Assembly: GCA_004557185.1 (NCBI GenBank)
Contig: SFEP01000031.1
Span: 1 to 45,675 of the forward strand
Length of the DNA stretch: 45,675 nt
Direction: 5' to 3'
Origin: Bacteroidales bacterium
GTDB lineage: Bacteria > Bacteroidota > Bacteroidia > Bacteroidales > Bacteroidaceae
The stretch's first letter is position 1; each line of letters begins with the position of its first letter. Positions 32,613 through 41,071 of the stretch are shown piece by piece. The position numbers and the translations under genes were made by a program. The notes under the pieces are model-generated. The model made no database searches, was not told the origin of the DNA, and saw only the letters and a program-made list of their open reading frames with translations.

Positions 32613-34721
32613 TCAACGGCGCGGCTGACCGAAGAAATAGGGGCGGCGCGGCTGCGGCGGTTCGGGCTGCGTGCGCAACTCGGGGTAGGCTATGCGGGTG
32701 TGATAGATGGTTTTGAGGTTCTCCACCAGCACGCGCTTGGCGTCGGCTATGTCGCGGAAGGTGATGGGGCACTCGCGAAAGTAGCCCTCGGCCACCTGTC
32801 CGTCGACGATGCGGTCGACGAGGGCCTTGATGTTTTCTTCTGAGAACTCCTTGAGCGAGCGCGACGTAGCCTCTACGGCGTCGCACATCATGAGGATGGC
32901 CTGCTCGCGGGTGAAGGGGTTGGGGCCGGGATAGGTGAAAATGCCTTCGTCGGGCTCTTGTCCTTCGTGTTTGTTCTTCCACTGAATGTAGAAGTACTTC
33001 ACCTTCGAGCGTCCGTGGTGTGTGGTGATGAAGTCGCGTATCACCTTGGGCAGGTGGTACTTGTCGGCCAGGCGCAGGCCTTCGGTCACGTGGCTGATGA
33101 TGAGGGCTGCGCTCTCCTCCTCGGTCAGTTTGTCGTGGGGGTTCACGCCCGTTTGGTTTTCGGTGAAGAAGGTGGGGTTCAGCATTTTGCCAATGTCGTG
33201 GTAGAGGGCCCCCGTACGTGCCAGCTGTGGTTTGGCGCCTATCTTGTCGGCCACCTCGGCGGCAAGGTTGGCCACCTGCATGGTGTGCACAAAGGTGCCC
33301 TGCGCCACCTTCGACATTTTGCGGAGCAGGGGGTTGTTCGTGTTCGACATCTCAACGAGCGTCACGCTCGAGGTGAAGCCAAAGAGTTTTTCAATGAGAT
33401 AAAGCAGCGGGTAAACAAAGAGCAGGAGCACGCCGCTGATGGCCAGACTGACGTAGATGGCCGGGTCGATGTGCAGCAGGTCGATGCCTTGCGCCAGGTC
33501 GTAGGCCAGCGCCAGCAGTTCGGTGGTCGTGACAATGGCAAGGGCCACCCAGAAGAGCTGCGAGCGTTCGCTCAGTTCGCGCAGGGCGCAGATGCCCGCC
33601 ATGCCCGCTAAGCTCTGCAGGAGGATGAACTCGTAGTTGCTGTGCAGCGGAAACGACGACAGCAACACCGCACACACCATGGCCATGAAGGCGGTGCGCG
33701 AGTCCATGAAGATGCGGACAAAAACGGGCACCATGACGTAGGGCACCATGTACACGTTGAGCAAACTGTGGTTCACCATGAAATAGGTGATGAGCGGGAA
33801 AAGGGTGACGAGCGAGAAGAGCAGCATCACCGTGTGCGGCGAGTACAGGTAGTCGCGCCTAAAGAGTGTGATGTAGACGGCCAACGACAGCAGCACGCAC
33901 AGCACAAAGAGCACCTGACCGAAGATGATGAGCCACATGCCCGACGAGGGGTCGCTGCGGCGTGTGGTTTCGAGCTCGTACGACTTCAGAATTTTATACT
34001 GCTCTGCGCTGATGATTTCGCCTCGGTCGATGATGCGCTGTCCGCTCTGCACCATGCCCTCTGCGGGCGACACAGATGCCAACACATCGTCCTGCGCGGC
34101 CTTCGTCTTGAGGGTGTCGCGCTGCAGGTTGGCCTCCAAGTAGTTGTTGATGTGCACGCGGGCCATGAGTTCGCGCGGATAGTGCAGGGTGTCGCTCAGC
34201 ATGATGCTCTCGTAGGCCGAGCGCGTGCTGTACACCTCGGCCAGGGTGCGTGCCAAGGCTTCGCGCCCCTCCACCAGGCGTATGCCCGTCACGCTGTGGC
34301 GCATCATGTCGGCCAGTTGGTCAGAGGGCACAATGCCGGCTTGATACACGCGCCACAGTTCGCGCTCCACATGCATCAGGCAGGCATGGGGCACATCGCG
34401 CAGGCGGCCTTCGCGCACATCGTCACGCAGGGCGGCAAGCTGAGCCTGCGCCATGGCCTCGTTGCGCGTGTAGTAGGGCTGAAAGGTAGCCATGGCACTG
34501 TCGCGCTCGGCCTGCACCTCATCCTGGGTTTTGTAGATAGGAAAGTCGAAGGTGGCTATCAGCGAATTGTAGCGCCACGGGCGTCCCTGCTCATACTCGT
34601 AGCCAAACTTCTTGTCGCGCGGCAGGAAGAACACCAGCAGCAGGGCTGCCACGAGTGTGGTCAAAGCCAGCAACGCCATGCCTCCATATCGGCTACGCGA
34701 GCCGTTAACTGTGTCTGTCAT
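32613..34721 (-). CDS. Membrane HD-domain phosphohydrolase (7TM-HD, PgpH-like)
   Basis: The 702-residue protein has an N-terminal helix (MALLALTTLVAALLLVFFLP), a long extracytoplasmic region (about 40-265) and a seven-helix block (about 270-475). A C-terminal HD domain carries LYHDIGKMLNPTFF (HD near 508), IISHVTEGLRLADKY, ITTHHGRSKVKYFY and MMCDAVEATSRSL. The order matches 7TMR-HDED, 7TMR-HD and HDIG domains. In Firmicutes the equivalent PgpH degrades c-di-AMP; the substrate in Bacteroidetes is inferred. A basic, proline-rich tail closes the protein. Confidence 0.92.
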   Translation of the reverse strand: MTDTVNGSRSRYGGMALLALTTLVAALLLVFFLPRDKKFGYEYEQGRPWRYNSLIATFDFPIYKTQDEVQAERDSAMATFQPYYTRNEAMAQAQLAALRDDVREGRLRDVPHACLMHVERELWRVYQAGIVPSDQLADMMRHSVTGIRLVEGREALARTLAEVYSTRSAYESIMLSDTLHYPRELMARVHINNYLEANLQRDTLKTKAAQDDVLASVSPAEGMVQSGQRIIDRGEIISAEQYKILKSYELETTRRSDPSSGMWLIIFGQVLFVLCVLLSLAVYITLFRRDYLYSPHTVMLLFSLVTLFPLITYFMVNHSLLNVYMVPYVMVPVFVRIFMDSRTAFMAMVCAVLLSSFPLHSNYEFILLQSLAGMAGICALRELSERSQLFWVALAIVTTTELLALAYDLAQGIDLLHIDPAIYVSLAISGVLLLFVYPLLYLIEKLFGFTSSVTLVEMSNTNNPLLRKMSKVAQGTFVHTMQVANLAAEVADKIGAKPQLARTGALYHDIGKMLNPTFFTENQTGVNPHDKLTEEESAALIISHVTEGLRLADKYHLPKVIRDFITTHHGRSKVKYFYIQWKNKHEGQEPDEGIFTYPGPNPFTREQAILMMCDAVEATSRSLKEFSEENIKALVDRIVDGQVAEGYFRECPITFRDIADAKRVLVENLKTIYHTRIAYPELRTQPEPPQPRRPYFFGQPRR

Positions 34722-34874
34722 ACGTGTGAAATTCTATGTCCGTATAGTCCCCCTCGCAAACGGCGTTGGCTCCGTGCGGGCACGGCAGCCGGCCCGCCTC
34801 CGCCAGCCGGCCCTTAGGCCAGGTGCCAGCCCTTGCCGGCCTTCCGCGAGCCAAGGGCCAAGGGAAGTAGACTG

Positions 34875-34882
34875 CAAACTTA
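34875..34882 (-). promoter_or_regulatory. -7 box for the 7TM-HD gene
   Basis: The minus strand reads TAAGTTTG (34882-34875), matching TAnnTTTG. No TTTG lies at the normal spacing upstream. Initiation near 34869 gives a leader of about 150 nt. Confidence 0.45.
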
Positions 34883-34989
34883 CAAAAAAGTTTGCGTTTG
34901 CTTAAAACCAGCCGCCATTTGATAGTCCATGCCCTGCCTTGCCGCCTGCCGCGGGTGGAACCGGCGGAGCGCACACGCTGCGCAGACGG

Positions 34990-35166
34990 GGCGCCGTGGG
35001 AAAAAAAGGCCCCGCCGTGGAAGAAACCTCCCCCGCCGTGGGGACTTTCTTCCACGGCATCTGTTTCGGGCGGGGCGGCGGACAGATGAAACGGGGTGCT
35101 ACGTAAAAAATCTCACGTCGTACGTAAAAAAAATCACGTCGTACGTAAATTTTTTTACGTAGCATC
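34990..35166. repeat. Locus 3 of the 21-nt-grid repeat: GTGG-type and TACGTA-type cassettes
   Basis: 34990-35061 is GGCGC (GATGC variant), three 21-bp units beginning CGTGG, then CATC. A 33-nt linker (35062-35094) shares TTTC, CGGGG and GGACAGA with the linker at 1440-1472. 35095-35166 is GGTGC, three 21-bp TACGTA units (35100, 35121, 35142), then CATC. Order and spacing match locus 1, minus its middle cassette. The TACGTA cassette runs opposite to locus 1 relative to the linker. It lies between divergent 7TM-HD and GH3 genes; the rest of 34722-35258 shows only a short hairpin CTATCTT/AAGATAG near 35224-35242. Confidence 0.9.
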
Positions 35167-35258
35167 TCGTTCGTGCGGGCGCCGTGAGCCTTTCACTTGG
35201 GCCGGGACTCGTAGGAATGAAGGCTATCTTTACATAAGATAGGCGGCGGCTCGGCTAA

Positions 35259-35290
35259 GCAAATGGAAAATGCTTCGCATCTTCCTTTGC
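35259..35290 (+). promoter_or_regulatory. Imperfect inverted repeat overlapping the -33 box of the GH3 gene
   Basis: GCAAATGGAAAATGC (35259-35273), TTC, then GCATCTTCCTTTGC (35277-35290) form a near-perfect hairpin or operator-like palindrome. The right arm contains the TTTG (35286-35289) used as the -33 box. A bound protein here could block or recruit polymerase; this is inference. Confidence 0.45.
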
Positions 35291-35316
35291 TCAGCGCTCG
35301 CCTTGCGCTATCTTTG
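35286..35316 (+). promoter_or_regulatory. Promoter of the GH3-family gene
   Basis: TTTG (35286-35289) and TATCTTTG (35309-35316) are 19 nt apart, a full Bacteroidetes promoter. The start codon at 35326 is only nine bases after the -7 box, so the leader is at most a few bases. Confidence 0.82.
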
Positions 35317-35325
35317 CACCTAAAT

Positions 35326-36852
35326 ATGAGCATCACATCTATTATACGCCCGTTCTTGGTGAAAAGAGCGGGCCGATTGGACCGTTATGCCACGCAAACG
35401 GCCGACATTCAGCAAAGGGTGCTGCAACAACTCCTCAGCAAGGCGGCTGACACGGAATACGGTCAGCGCTTCGGCTTCGACAGCATACGCTCCTACGACG
35501 ACTTCGCACAACGCGTGCCCCTCAATTCCTACGAGGAACTGAAAGGCTACATCGACCGCATGCGACACGGCGAAAAGCACGTGCTGTGGCCAGGACAGGT
35601 GCAATGGTACGCCAAATCGTCGGGCACCACCAACGACAAGAGCAAATTCATTCCCGTCAGCAAGCAATGCCTGCACGACACGCACTACGCCGGCGGCACC
35701 GATGCCGTGTGCCTCTATCTGCGTAACAACCCCAAGAGCCGCCTCTTCGACGGACGCGCCCTCATTCTGGGCGGAAGCCACGCACCCAACTACAACCTGC
35801 CGCACTCGCTTGTGGGCGACCTCAGCGCCATCCTCATCGAGCACATCAATCCGCTGGTCAACTTGGTGCGCGTGCCCTCAAAGCGCGTGGCCCTGCTCGC
35901 CGACTTCGAGGAGAAACGCGACCTCATTGCCCGCCGTGCCATGCAGTGCCGCATTACCAACCTCAGCGGCGTGCCTTCGTGGATGATGGCCGTCATTACC
36001 CGCGTGCTCGAGTTCTCGGGCAAGGACACCCTCGACCAGGTGTGGCCGCACCTGGAGGTGTTCTTTCATGGCGGCGTGGCTTTCACGCCTTACCGCGAAC
36101 AGTATCAGCGCCTCATCCCCTCGCAGGGCATGCACTACATGGAGACGTATAATGCCTCGGAGGGCTTCTTCGGTTTGCAGAACGACCCCGCCGACCCCGC
36201 CATGCTCCTCATGATTGACTATGGCGTGTTCTACGAGTTCATTCCGCTCGAGGAGGTGGGCCGCCCCGATGCCCACGCACTGCCGCTCTGGCAGGTGGAG
36301 TGCGGAAGGCAGTATGCCATGGTCATCAGCACCTCGGGCGGACTGTGGCGCTACCAGATAGGCGACACCGTGCGCTTCACCTCAACCGAGCCGTACAAGT
36401 TCGTTATCAGCGGACGCACCAAGAGTTTCATCAATGCCTTTGGCGAGGAACTGGTGGTTGACAACGCCGAGAAGGGCCTGCAGGAGGCGTGCCGACTGAC
36501 GGGGGCCAGGGTGAGCGAATACACCGCTGCCCCCGTGTTTATGGACAACGCCGGACGCTGCCGACACCAGTGGGTGGTGGAGTTCGACAAGACTCCCGCC
36601 GACACCGAAGCCTTTGCCCGCTGCCTCGACGAGGCGCTGCAACGCATTAACTCTGACTACGAGGCCAAACGATACAAGGACATCACGCTGCAACGCCTCG
36701 AACTCATCAGCGCACCACGCGGCCTCTTTAACGAATGGCTCAAGAGCCGCGGCAAACTGGGCGGACAGCACAAGGTGCCCCGCCTGAGCAACAACCGCGA
36801 CATCATTGAGCAGGTGCTGGCCTTCATGCCGCAAGCCCCCAAGCAGGGCTGA
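35326..36852 (+). CDS. GH3-family acyl-acid amido synthetase-like protein
   Basis: The 508-residue protein belongs to the GH3 superfamily of adenylating enzymes. In plants these join acids such as auxin to amino acids; the bacterial substrate is unknown. Motif 1 is WYAKSSGTTNDKSKFIPVS (ATP binding). Further conserved segments are YNASEGFFGLQND, MLLMIDYGVFYEFIP and WRYQIGDTVRFTS, then SGRTKSFINAFGEELVVDNAEKGL. Length is normal. The ATG at 35326 is preferred to an upstream in-frame ATG at 35263 because the promoter lies between them. Confidence 0.9.
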   Translation: MSITSIIRPFLVKRAGRLDRYATQTADIQQRVLQQLLSKAADTEYGQRFGFDSIRSYDDFAQRVPLNSYEELKGYIDRMRHGEKHVLWPGQVQWYAKSSGTTNDKSKFIPVSKQCLHDTHYAGGTDAVCLYLRNNPKSRLFDGRALILGGSHAPNYNLPHSLVGDLSAILIEHINPLVNLVRVPSKRVALLADFEEKRDLIARRAMQCRITNLSGVPSWMMAVITRVLEFSGKDTLDQVWPHLEVFFHGGVAFTPYREQYQRLIPSQGMHYMETYNASEGFFGLQNDPADPAMLLMIDYGVFYEFIPLEEVGRPDAHALPLWQVECGRQYAMVISTSGGLWRYQIGDTVRFTSTEPYKFVISGRTKSFINAFGEELVVDNAEKGLQEACRLTGARVSEYTAAPVFMDNAGRCRHQWVVEFDKTPADTEAFARCLDEALQRINSDYEAKRYKDITLQRLELISAPRGLFNEWLKSRGKLGGQHKVPRLSNNRDIIEQVLAFMPQAPKQG

Positions 36853-36886
36853 GCCAGCGCCCACCCCACCCCTACGCCTCACACCC

Positions 36887-38833
36887 ATGTTCTACCCCTC
36901 TCCTAACGCCTCCGCACGCCACGCCGCTGCCCTGCTTGCCGCCACCCTCGTGGCGCTGTGGGGCTTGTGCTCGTGCGCCAACCCGGGTTCGGGACCCGAT
37001 GGCGGCCCCTACGACGAAACGCCGCCCCACATTCTGCGCACGCAGCCTGCCTACGGCGCTACAGCGTGCCGCTCACGCAAAATTTCCATTCTCTTCGACG
37101 AGGCTGTAAAAATGGAGAACGCCTCGGAGAAGGTGGTGATTTCGCCGCCGCAGGTGGAGATGCCCGAAATCAAGACCTCGGGCAGGCGCATCAGTGTGGA
37201 ACTGATGGACTCGCTGCTGCCCAACACTACGTACACCATTGACTTCAGCGATGCCATTGTCGACATGACCGAGGGCAACCCCCTGGGCAACTACACCTAC
37301 TGCTTCACCACAGGCTCCGAGGTCGACACGCTCGAAGTGGCGGGCTACGTGTTGCAGGCCGACGACCTGGAACCCGTGAAAGGCATACTCGTGGGGCTGC
37401 ACCGCTGCCTCGACGACTCGGCCTTCACGGCACGCCCCTTCGACCGCGTGGCGCGCACCGACGGCAGCGGCCACTTCAGCGTGAAGGGCGTGGCGGCCGG
37501 CGAATACCGCGCCTATGCCCTGAAGGACATGGACAACGACTTTCGCTACGCCCGCGGCGAGATGCTGGCCTTCAGCCGCGACACGCTGCGCCCCTCCTCG
37601 TTTGCCGACACCCGCGCCGACACGCTCTGGGCCGACACCACGCACATCGACACCATCCGCCAAGTGCCCTACACCCACTTCACCCCCGACAACGTGGTGC
37701 TCCTGGCATTTACGGAGGCCAACGCTTCAAGGCAGTTGCTCAAATACCAGCGCGAGCCGGCTTACTTTCGCACCTTCTTCACCGCACCCTCTGCCCACAG
37801 GCCGCAGGTGAGGGGGCTCGACTTCGATGCCGCCCACCTGCTGCGCGAGGAATGCTCGGCGGGCTGCGACACCATTACCTACTGGCTGACGGACAGCGCC
37901 CTCTTTAAGCGCGACACGCTGACGGTGGCCTACACATACGAGCAGACGAACGACTCTACGCTCGCGCCGCAACTCGTGACCGACACGCTCATACTGGTGC
38001 CCCCCGTGCCCTACGAGCGCCGCATGAAGATGCAGCAGGCCGAGGCCGAAAAGCAACTCAAAAAGCAGCAAAAGCGACAGCGACGAGGCACTAAGCTGCC
38101 GCTACTGCCGCCCACCGAGCCTCTGGACATGCACCTGAGGGCCACGGGGTCGATGCCGCCCAACCGCAACATTCTGCTGCAATTCGACGAGCCCGTCGAC
38201 TTCGACAGCACACGGCTGCACCTCATGCTGCGCACCGACAGCGCACACTTTGAGCCCGCCGCCTTCAGGCTCGACACCGTGCCGCACTCACTGCGCCACT
38301 ACTGGCTGCGCGCCGCATGGAGGCCTGGGCAGGTGTACAGGCTTGAGGTGGACTCGGCCTGCTTCCGCGGGCTGAGCGGCAAGGTGAATGCGCGCAACGA
38401 GTCGCAGTTCGACATTGCGCTGACCGACAAGTTCGGCGCCCTCTTCATCGTTCTGCAGCATGCCGACAGCACCGCCACCGTGCAGCTGCTCAACGGCGCA
38501 GGGCAGGTGGTGCAACAGCAGCGGGCCGTGGACGGGAGGGCGGACTTCTTCTACCTCGACCCCGGAAAGTACTACATGCGCCTCTTCTACGACCGCAACC
38601 TCAACGGCAAGTGGGACGCCGGACGATGGAACGAGCAGCGCACTCCCGAGGAGATGTTCTACTATCCCCGCGAAATGCAGGTGAGGGCTAACTGGGACAT
38701 TGAGCAGACGTGGAACCCCACTGCCGTGCCGCTGAACGAGCAGAAACCCCGAGAACTCGTGAAACAAAAGGCTGACAAGAAGAAGACGCCGCGCAACCTG
38801 AATGCCGAACGCGAAAGGCTGAAGCGCGGCTGA
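36887..38833 (+). CDS. Ig-like domain lipoprotein
   Basis: The 648-residue protein has a lipoprotein signal (LVALWGLCSC) followed by GSGPDGGPYDETPPHILRTQP, cut here as the family signature GGPYDETPP. An SbsA-type Ig-like domain follows (about 35-145). Next is a region resembling a carboxypeptidase-regulatory or transthyretin-like fold (about 150-230, GHFSVKGVAAGEYRAYALKD), and later the block YYMRLFYDRNLNGKWD. The highly charged Lys/Arg C-terminus is notable. This matches a conserved Bacteroidetes outer-membrane lipoprotein of unknown role. It begins 34 nt after the GH3 gene, so the two are probably one operon. Confidence 0.82.
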   Translation: MFYPSPNASARHAAALLAATLVALWGLCSCANPGSGPDGGPYDETPPHILRTQPAYGATACRSRKISILFDEAVKMENASEKVVISPPQVEMPEIKTSGRRISVELMDSLLPNTTYTIDFSDAIVDMTEGNPLGNYTYCFTTGSEVDTLEVAGYVLQADDLEPVKGILVGLHRCLDDSAFTARPFDRVARTDGSGHFSVKGVAAGEYRAYALKDMDNDFRYARGEMLAFSRDTLRPSSFADTRADTLWADTTHIDTIRQVPYTHFTPDNVVLLAFTEANASRQLLKYQREPAYFRTFFTAPSAHRPQVRGLDFDAAHLLREECSAGCDTITYWLTDSALFKRDTLTVAYTYEQTNDSTLAPQLVTDTLILVPPVPYERRMKMQQAEAEKQLKKQQKRQRRGTKLPLLPPTEPLDMHLRATGSMPPNRNILLQFDEPVDFDSTRLHLMLRTDSAHFEPAAFRLDTVPHSLRHYWLRAAWRPGQVYRLEVDSACFRGLSGKVNARNESQFDIALTDKFGALFIVLQHADSTATVQLLNGAGQVVQQQRAVDGRADFFYLDPGKYYMRLFYDRNLNGKWDAGRWNEQRTPEEMFYYPREMQVRANWDIEQTWNPTAVPLNEQKPRELVKQKADKKKTPRNLNAERERLKRG

Positions 38834-38909
38834 ATGACACAGACTGCGTGCTGAACGCACAGCATTCGGCACGCCACATTTTCCAACACATTCTCAACGC
38901 AACGTAGCA

Positions 38910-39722
38910 ATGAAACACTTTTTCCTTACCCTATGCCTCATGCTGGCATGTGCATGGCCCACAGCGCAGGCGCAGTGCACCTCGAGCAACACGTCATTCA
39001 AAAGCGGCGAGACGCTTATCTACGACCTTTACTTCAACTGGAAATTTGTGTGGATTAAGGTCGGAACGGCCTCGATGAACACCACACGCACCACCTATGC
39101 CGGCGAACCGGCCTGGCGCACCTATCTCATCACACGTGGCTCGAAGAGGGCCGACAAGATTTTCGTGATGCGCGACACCCTCATGGCCTACATGAGCGAC
39201 AACCTCACGCCACGCTACTACGTGAAGAAGGCCTTCGAGGGGCACACCTACCGCCGCAACGAGGTGTGGTACTCCTACCCCAAAGGGCAGAGCGCCACGA
39301 AAATGCGCTACCAGCGCGACAACAACGAGCCCTCGTTTCACCACTTCACCAGCAAATACTGCCAGTACGACATGATTTCGATGATGATGCGCGCACGCTC
39401 CTTCACAGCCGAGGGCATGAAGGTGGGACACCGCATCAACTTCCTCATGGCCGACGGCAAAACGAGCGAATGGCAGAGCATCATCTATCGGGGCAAGAAG
39501 AAATTTAAGATGGAAAACAGCAACACCACTTACCGCTGCCTCGTGTTCTCATTCGTGGAAAAAGAAAATGGCAAGGAAAAGGAGGTGGTGACGTTCTACA
39601 TCACCGACGACAAGAACCACCTGCCCGTGCGACTCGACATGAACCTCAACTTCGGCACGGCCAAAGCCTTCCTGACCGGCGCACGCGGACTGCGCAACCC
39701 GCAGGATGCCAAAATCAAATGA
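38910..39722 (+). CDS. DUF3108 domain exported protein
   Basis: The 270-residue protein has a signal peptide (FFLTLCLMLACAWPTAQAQ). FKSGETLIYDLYFNWKFVWIKVGTA is the start of the DUF3108 domain, shown here only by position (residues 30-54), and VVTFYITDDKNHLPVRLDM is near its end. Such proteins are common in Bacteroidetes next to the Ig-like lipoprotein found here. The fold resembles periplasmic lipid- or ligand-handling barrels, but the function is unknown. Confidence 0.85.
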   Translation: MKHFFLTLCLMLACAWPTAQAQCTSSNTSFKSGETLIYDLYFNWKFVWIKVGTASMNTTRTTYAGEPAWRTYLITRGSKRADKIFVMRDTLMAYMSDNLTPRYYVKKAFEGHTYRRNEVWYSYPKGQSATKMRYQRDNNEPSFHHFTSKYCQYDMISMMMRARSFTAEGMKVGHRINFLMADGKTSEWQSIIYRGKKKFKMENSNTTYRCLVFSFVEKENGKEKEVVTFYITDDKNHLPVRLDMNLNFGTAKAFLTGARGLRNPQDAKIK

Positions 39723-39733
39723 CTATGCGACGG

Positions 39734-39778
39734 GGCGCACACCGGCCTATCTGACGCACGCCGCGCTGCGCCTTTTTT
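39734..39778 (+). terminator. Possible terminator after the DUF3108 gene
   Basis: GGCGCA (39734-39739) and TGCGCC (39767-39772) can pair, followed by a run of seven T (39773-39779). The stem is short and the loop long (27 nt), so support is moderate. Confidence 0.4.
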
Positions 39779-39897
39779 TGAGAAGGCCCGTTCCTTTTAA
39801 TAGGACACCCGTTACGCGCTATATATAATAAGGGGTGGCGGCACCGCGGCGGCAGGCAGTCCGCAGCCAACCCAATTGACTCACTTCACTCACGCTC

Positions 39898-41028
39898 ATG
39901 GCAAATCTGAAACTCGTGGTCGACGAGGCCATCCCCTACTTGCGGGGCATGGCCGAACACTTGGGCACCGTGCGCTACCTGCCCGGCGCCGCCATCACCG
40001 CAGCCGACGTGGCCGACGCCGACGCCCTTGTGGTGCGCACCCGAACCCGCTGCCACGAGGCCCTGCTGGCTCACTCCCGTGTGCGCTTCATTGCCACCGC
40101 TACCATAGGCTACGACCACCTGGACACGGCATGGCTCGCCAAGGCGGGCATAGCGTGGCAAAACTGCCCCGGCTGCAACGCTGAGAGCGTGGCGCAATAC
40201 TTCACCTCGTGCATGCTGCTGCTGGCGGCCCACGGCTGCTGGCACGAAGGCGCCACGCTGGTGCCCCTGACGCAGGCCGTGCAGCCCGCCGAAGGGTGGC
40301 GCGAGGTGTTTGCACGGCTCACGCTGGGCGTGGTCGGCGTGGGGCATGTGGGCACGGCTGTATGCCAGGCTGCCGAACGCTTGGGCTTTGGCCGCATCGT
40401 GGCCTGCGACCCTCCGCGCGCCGAACGGGGCGACTTGCCCCGCTGGCCGTTGCTCCCCCTCGACGAGGTGGCACGCCAGGCCGACGTCATCACCCTGCAC
40501 ACGCCGCTTGCCGTGGCGCCTGCGCCGCACCCCACCTTTCACCTGGCTCACGCGGCCTTTTTCAGCCAGCTCAAGCGCGGCGCCGTGTTTGTGAACAGCA
40601 GTCGAGGCGAGGTGGCCTGCACCGAGGCGCTGCTGCAAGCCTTGCAGTGCGGCACTGTGCGCGCCGCCGTGGTCGACACGTGGGAACACGAGCCTCAGCC
40701 CAGCGCCGCACTGCTGCGACAATGCTTCATAGCCACACCGCACATTGCAGGTTACAGCGCCGACGGCAAGGCGAACGGCACACGCATGGCGCTGGCCGCC
40801 GTGGCACGCCACTTTGGACTCGACGCCACACCCTTTGCCGCCATCGCCCCCCCCACGCCGCCGCAGGGCGTGCCCTATTACCCCGAGGGCCACGCCTGGC
40901 AGCTCGCTCCCGAACTGGCGGCCTACGACCCCACACGCGACCACTGCCTCCTGCTCGAACAACCCGACCGCTTCGAAACGCTGCGCAGCCACTACCCCCT
41001 GCGGCGCGAATACCACGCTGCACACTGA
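39898..41028 (+). CDS. pdxB: Erythronate-4-phosphate dehydrogenase
   Basis: The 376-residue NAD-dependent enzyme oxidises 4-phospho-D-erythronate in the DXP-dependent pyridoxal phosphate pathway. It is a D-2-hydroxyacid dehydrogenase: LKLVVDEAIPYLRG is the PdxB start, ATIGYDHLDT and CPGCNAESVAQY are catalytic-domain segments, LGVVGVGHVGTAV is the NAD-binding loop, and VDTWEHEP precedes IATPHIAGYSADGK with the catalytic His. A C-terminal dimerisation segment is present but short. An A/T-run plus AGGGG motif lies at 39819-39835. Confidence 0.93.
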   Translation: MANLKLVVDEAIPYLRGMAEHLGTVRYLPGAAITAADVADADALVVRTRTRCHEALLAHSRVRFIATATIGYDHLDTAWLAKAGIAWQNCPGCNAESVAQYFTSCMLLLAAHGCWHEGATLVPLTQAVQPAEGWREVFARLTLGVVGVGHVGTAVCQAAERLGFGRIVACDPPRAERGDLPRWPLLPLDEVARQADVITLHTPLAVAPAPHPTFHLAHAAFFSQLKRGAVFVNSSRGEVACTEALLQALQCGTVRAAVVDTWEHEPQPSAALLRQCFIATPHIAGYSADGKANGTRMALAAVARHFGLDATPFAAIAPPTPPQGVPYYPEGHAWQLAPELAAYDPTRDHCLLLEQPDRFETLRSHYPLRREYHAAH

Positions 41029-41071
41029 CACAAGCATTTTCTACATCCATCCATACTTCACGCTTCATTCC

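Noticed and set aside
35263..35325. N-terminal extension of the GH3 protein
   Set aside because: The promoter -33 and -7 boxes lie inside it, so it would not be transcribed as coding.
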